DNA of 6,020 nt, taken from assembly GCA_046758065.1 (NCBI GenBank), contig JBHHZM010000162.1, positions 1 through 6,020 of the forward strand, read 5' to 3'. Under the pieces are notes generated by a model, which was not told where the DNA came from, did no database searches, and was given only the letters and a program-made list of their open reading frames with translations. The position numbers and the translations under genes were made by a program. Shown here in pieces: positions 5,725 to 6,020 of the stretch. Source of the DNA: JBHHZM01 sp046758065 (GTDB lineage: Bacteria; Pseudomonadota; Alphaproteobacteria; JAAXGF01). Each line of letters starts with the position of its first letter. Position 1 is the first letter of the stretch.

Positions 5725-6020
5725 ATGAGCAAGATTCTCCAGTCGTTGTCGAACACGATCATCGCAGGCGTGGTGCTGACGGCCATCCTGTTCGTCATCT
5801 ATTGGGCGCAAGGCTACAGCGCCACGGATTTCGGGCCGTTCTTCTTCCGCTGGCTGCACGTGCTCAGCGGGGTGATGTGGATCGGCATCCTGTGGTACTT
5901 CAACTTCGTCCAGATTCCGTCGATGCCCAAGATTCCCGACGAACAGAAGCCGGCGATCGGCAAGGTCATCGCGCCGGCGGCGCTGTTCTGGTTCCGCTGG
6001 GGCGCCATGGCGACCATCGT
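5725..6020 (+). CDS. puuD: PuuD/DUF989-type membrane protein, N-terminal part (runs off the window)
   Basis: Ninety-eight codons are visible and the frame is open at the edge. The protein opens with a short polar stretch and then a membrane helix at about 11-29. A second helix follows at about 40-60 and contains FRWLHVLSGVMWIG, then a loop with PSMPKIPDEQKPAIGK (65-80), and a third hydrophobic segment begins at about 81. The R-W-L-H-V-L-x-G-x-x-W-I-G pattern is that of the DUF989 membrane domain found at the N-terminus of PuuD, a membrane-bound enzyme that hydroxylates urate in purine breakdown. In full PuuD proteins this domain is followed by a cytochrome c domain. Shorter relatives with the membrane domain only are also annotated this way, and the window does not show which type this is. 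His45 is the most obvious candidate functional residue. It has its own promoter and a strong ribosome site. The family call is fairly confident, the urate function is not. Confidence 0.7.
   Translation, partial: MSKILQSLSNTIIAGVVLTAILFVIYWAQGYSATDFGPFFFRWLHVLSGVMWIGILWYFNFVQIPSMPKIPDEQKPAIGKVIAPAALFWFRWGAMATI

Noticed and set aside
5814..6017. Minus-strand frame of 67 codons at the right edge
   Set aside because: It is antisense to the PuuD-like coding sequence, which has a strong ribosome site and family-typical membrane helices.

Overview
The window is high-GC bacterial DNA. Gene order and protein types point to an alphaproteobacterium, possibly Rhodospirillales-like. The evidence is a folate-type TrmFO, a proteobacterial RpiA, an NDUFAF6-like member of the squalene/phytoene synthase superfamily (alphaproteobacteria and mitochondria), and the start of a membrane protein of the PuuD/DUF989 type. 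This placement is inference from families and composition; there is no rRNA or other marker.

Layout from left to right. Bases 1-118 are non-coding and carry a short direct repeat, a motif that looks like the end of a dispersed or insertion element, and an imperfect inverted repeat. Bases 119-2338 (minus) encode a 739-residue predicted lipoprotein of alpha-helical TPR-like repeats with one PDZ domain in the middle. It contains three tandem copies of a 73-residue (219-bp) module, two of them still about 89% identical in DNA. After a 149-bp gap, 2488-3192 (minus) is rpiA, ribose-5-phosphate isomerase A. A 151-bp divergent spacer with a perfect 8-bp-arm palindrome separates it from trmFO (3344-4708, plus), the folate/FAD-dependent tRNA m5U54 methyltransferase. 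Convergent with trmFO, only 16 bp away, is a 282-residue squalene/phytoene-synthase-fold protein (4725-5573, minus) that lacks the Asp-rich catalytic motifs and resembles the complex I assembly factor NDUFAF6. A second 151-bp divergent spacer holds a good sigma70-like promoter and a 10-bp palindrome. It drives a multi-pass membrane protein of the PuuD N-terminal (DUF989) type, which starts at 5725 and runs off the right edge.

The genes do not form one pathway. rpiA (pentose phosphate pathway), trmFO (tRNA modification) and the NDUFAF6-like gene (probable respiratory complex assembly) are housekeeping in character. The lipoprotein is the least explained gene: it lies on the same strand downstream of rpiA and could be read through from it, but a terminator-like hairpin lies between them. 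I saw no CRISPR array, tRNA, rRNA, complete mobile element or defence system. The most unusual features are the repeat/PDZ lipoprotein and the apparently non-catalytic prenyl-synthase-fold protein.
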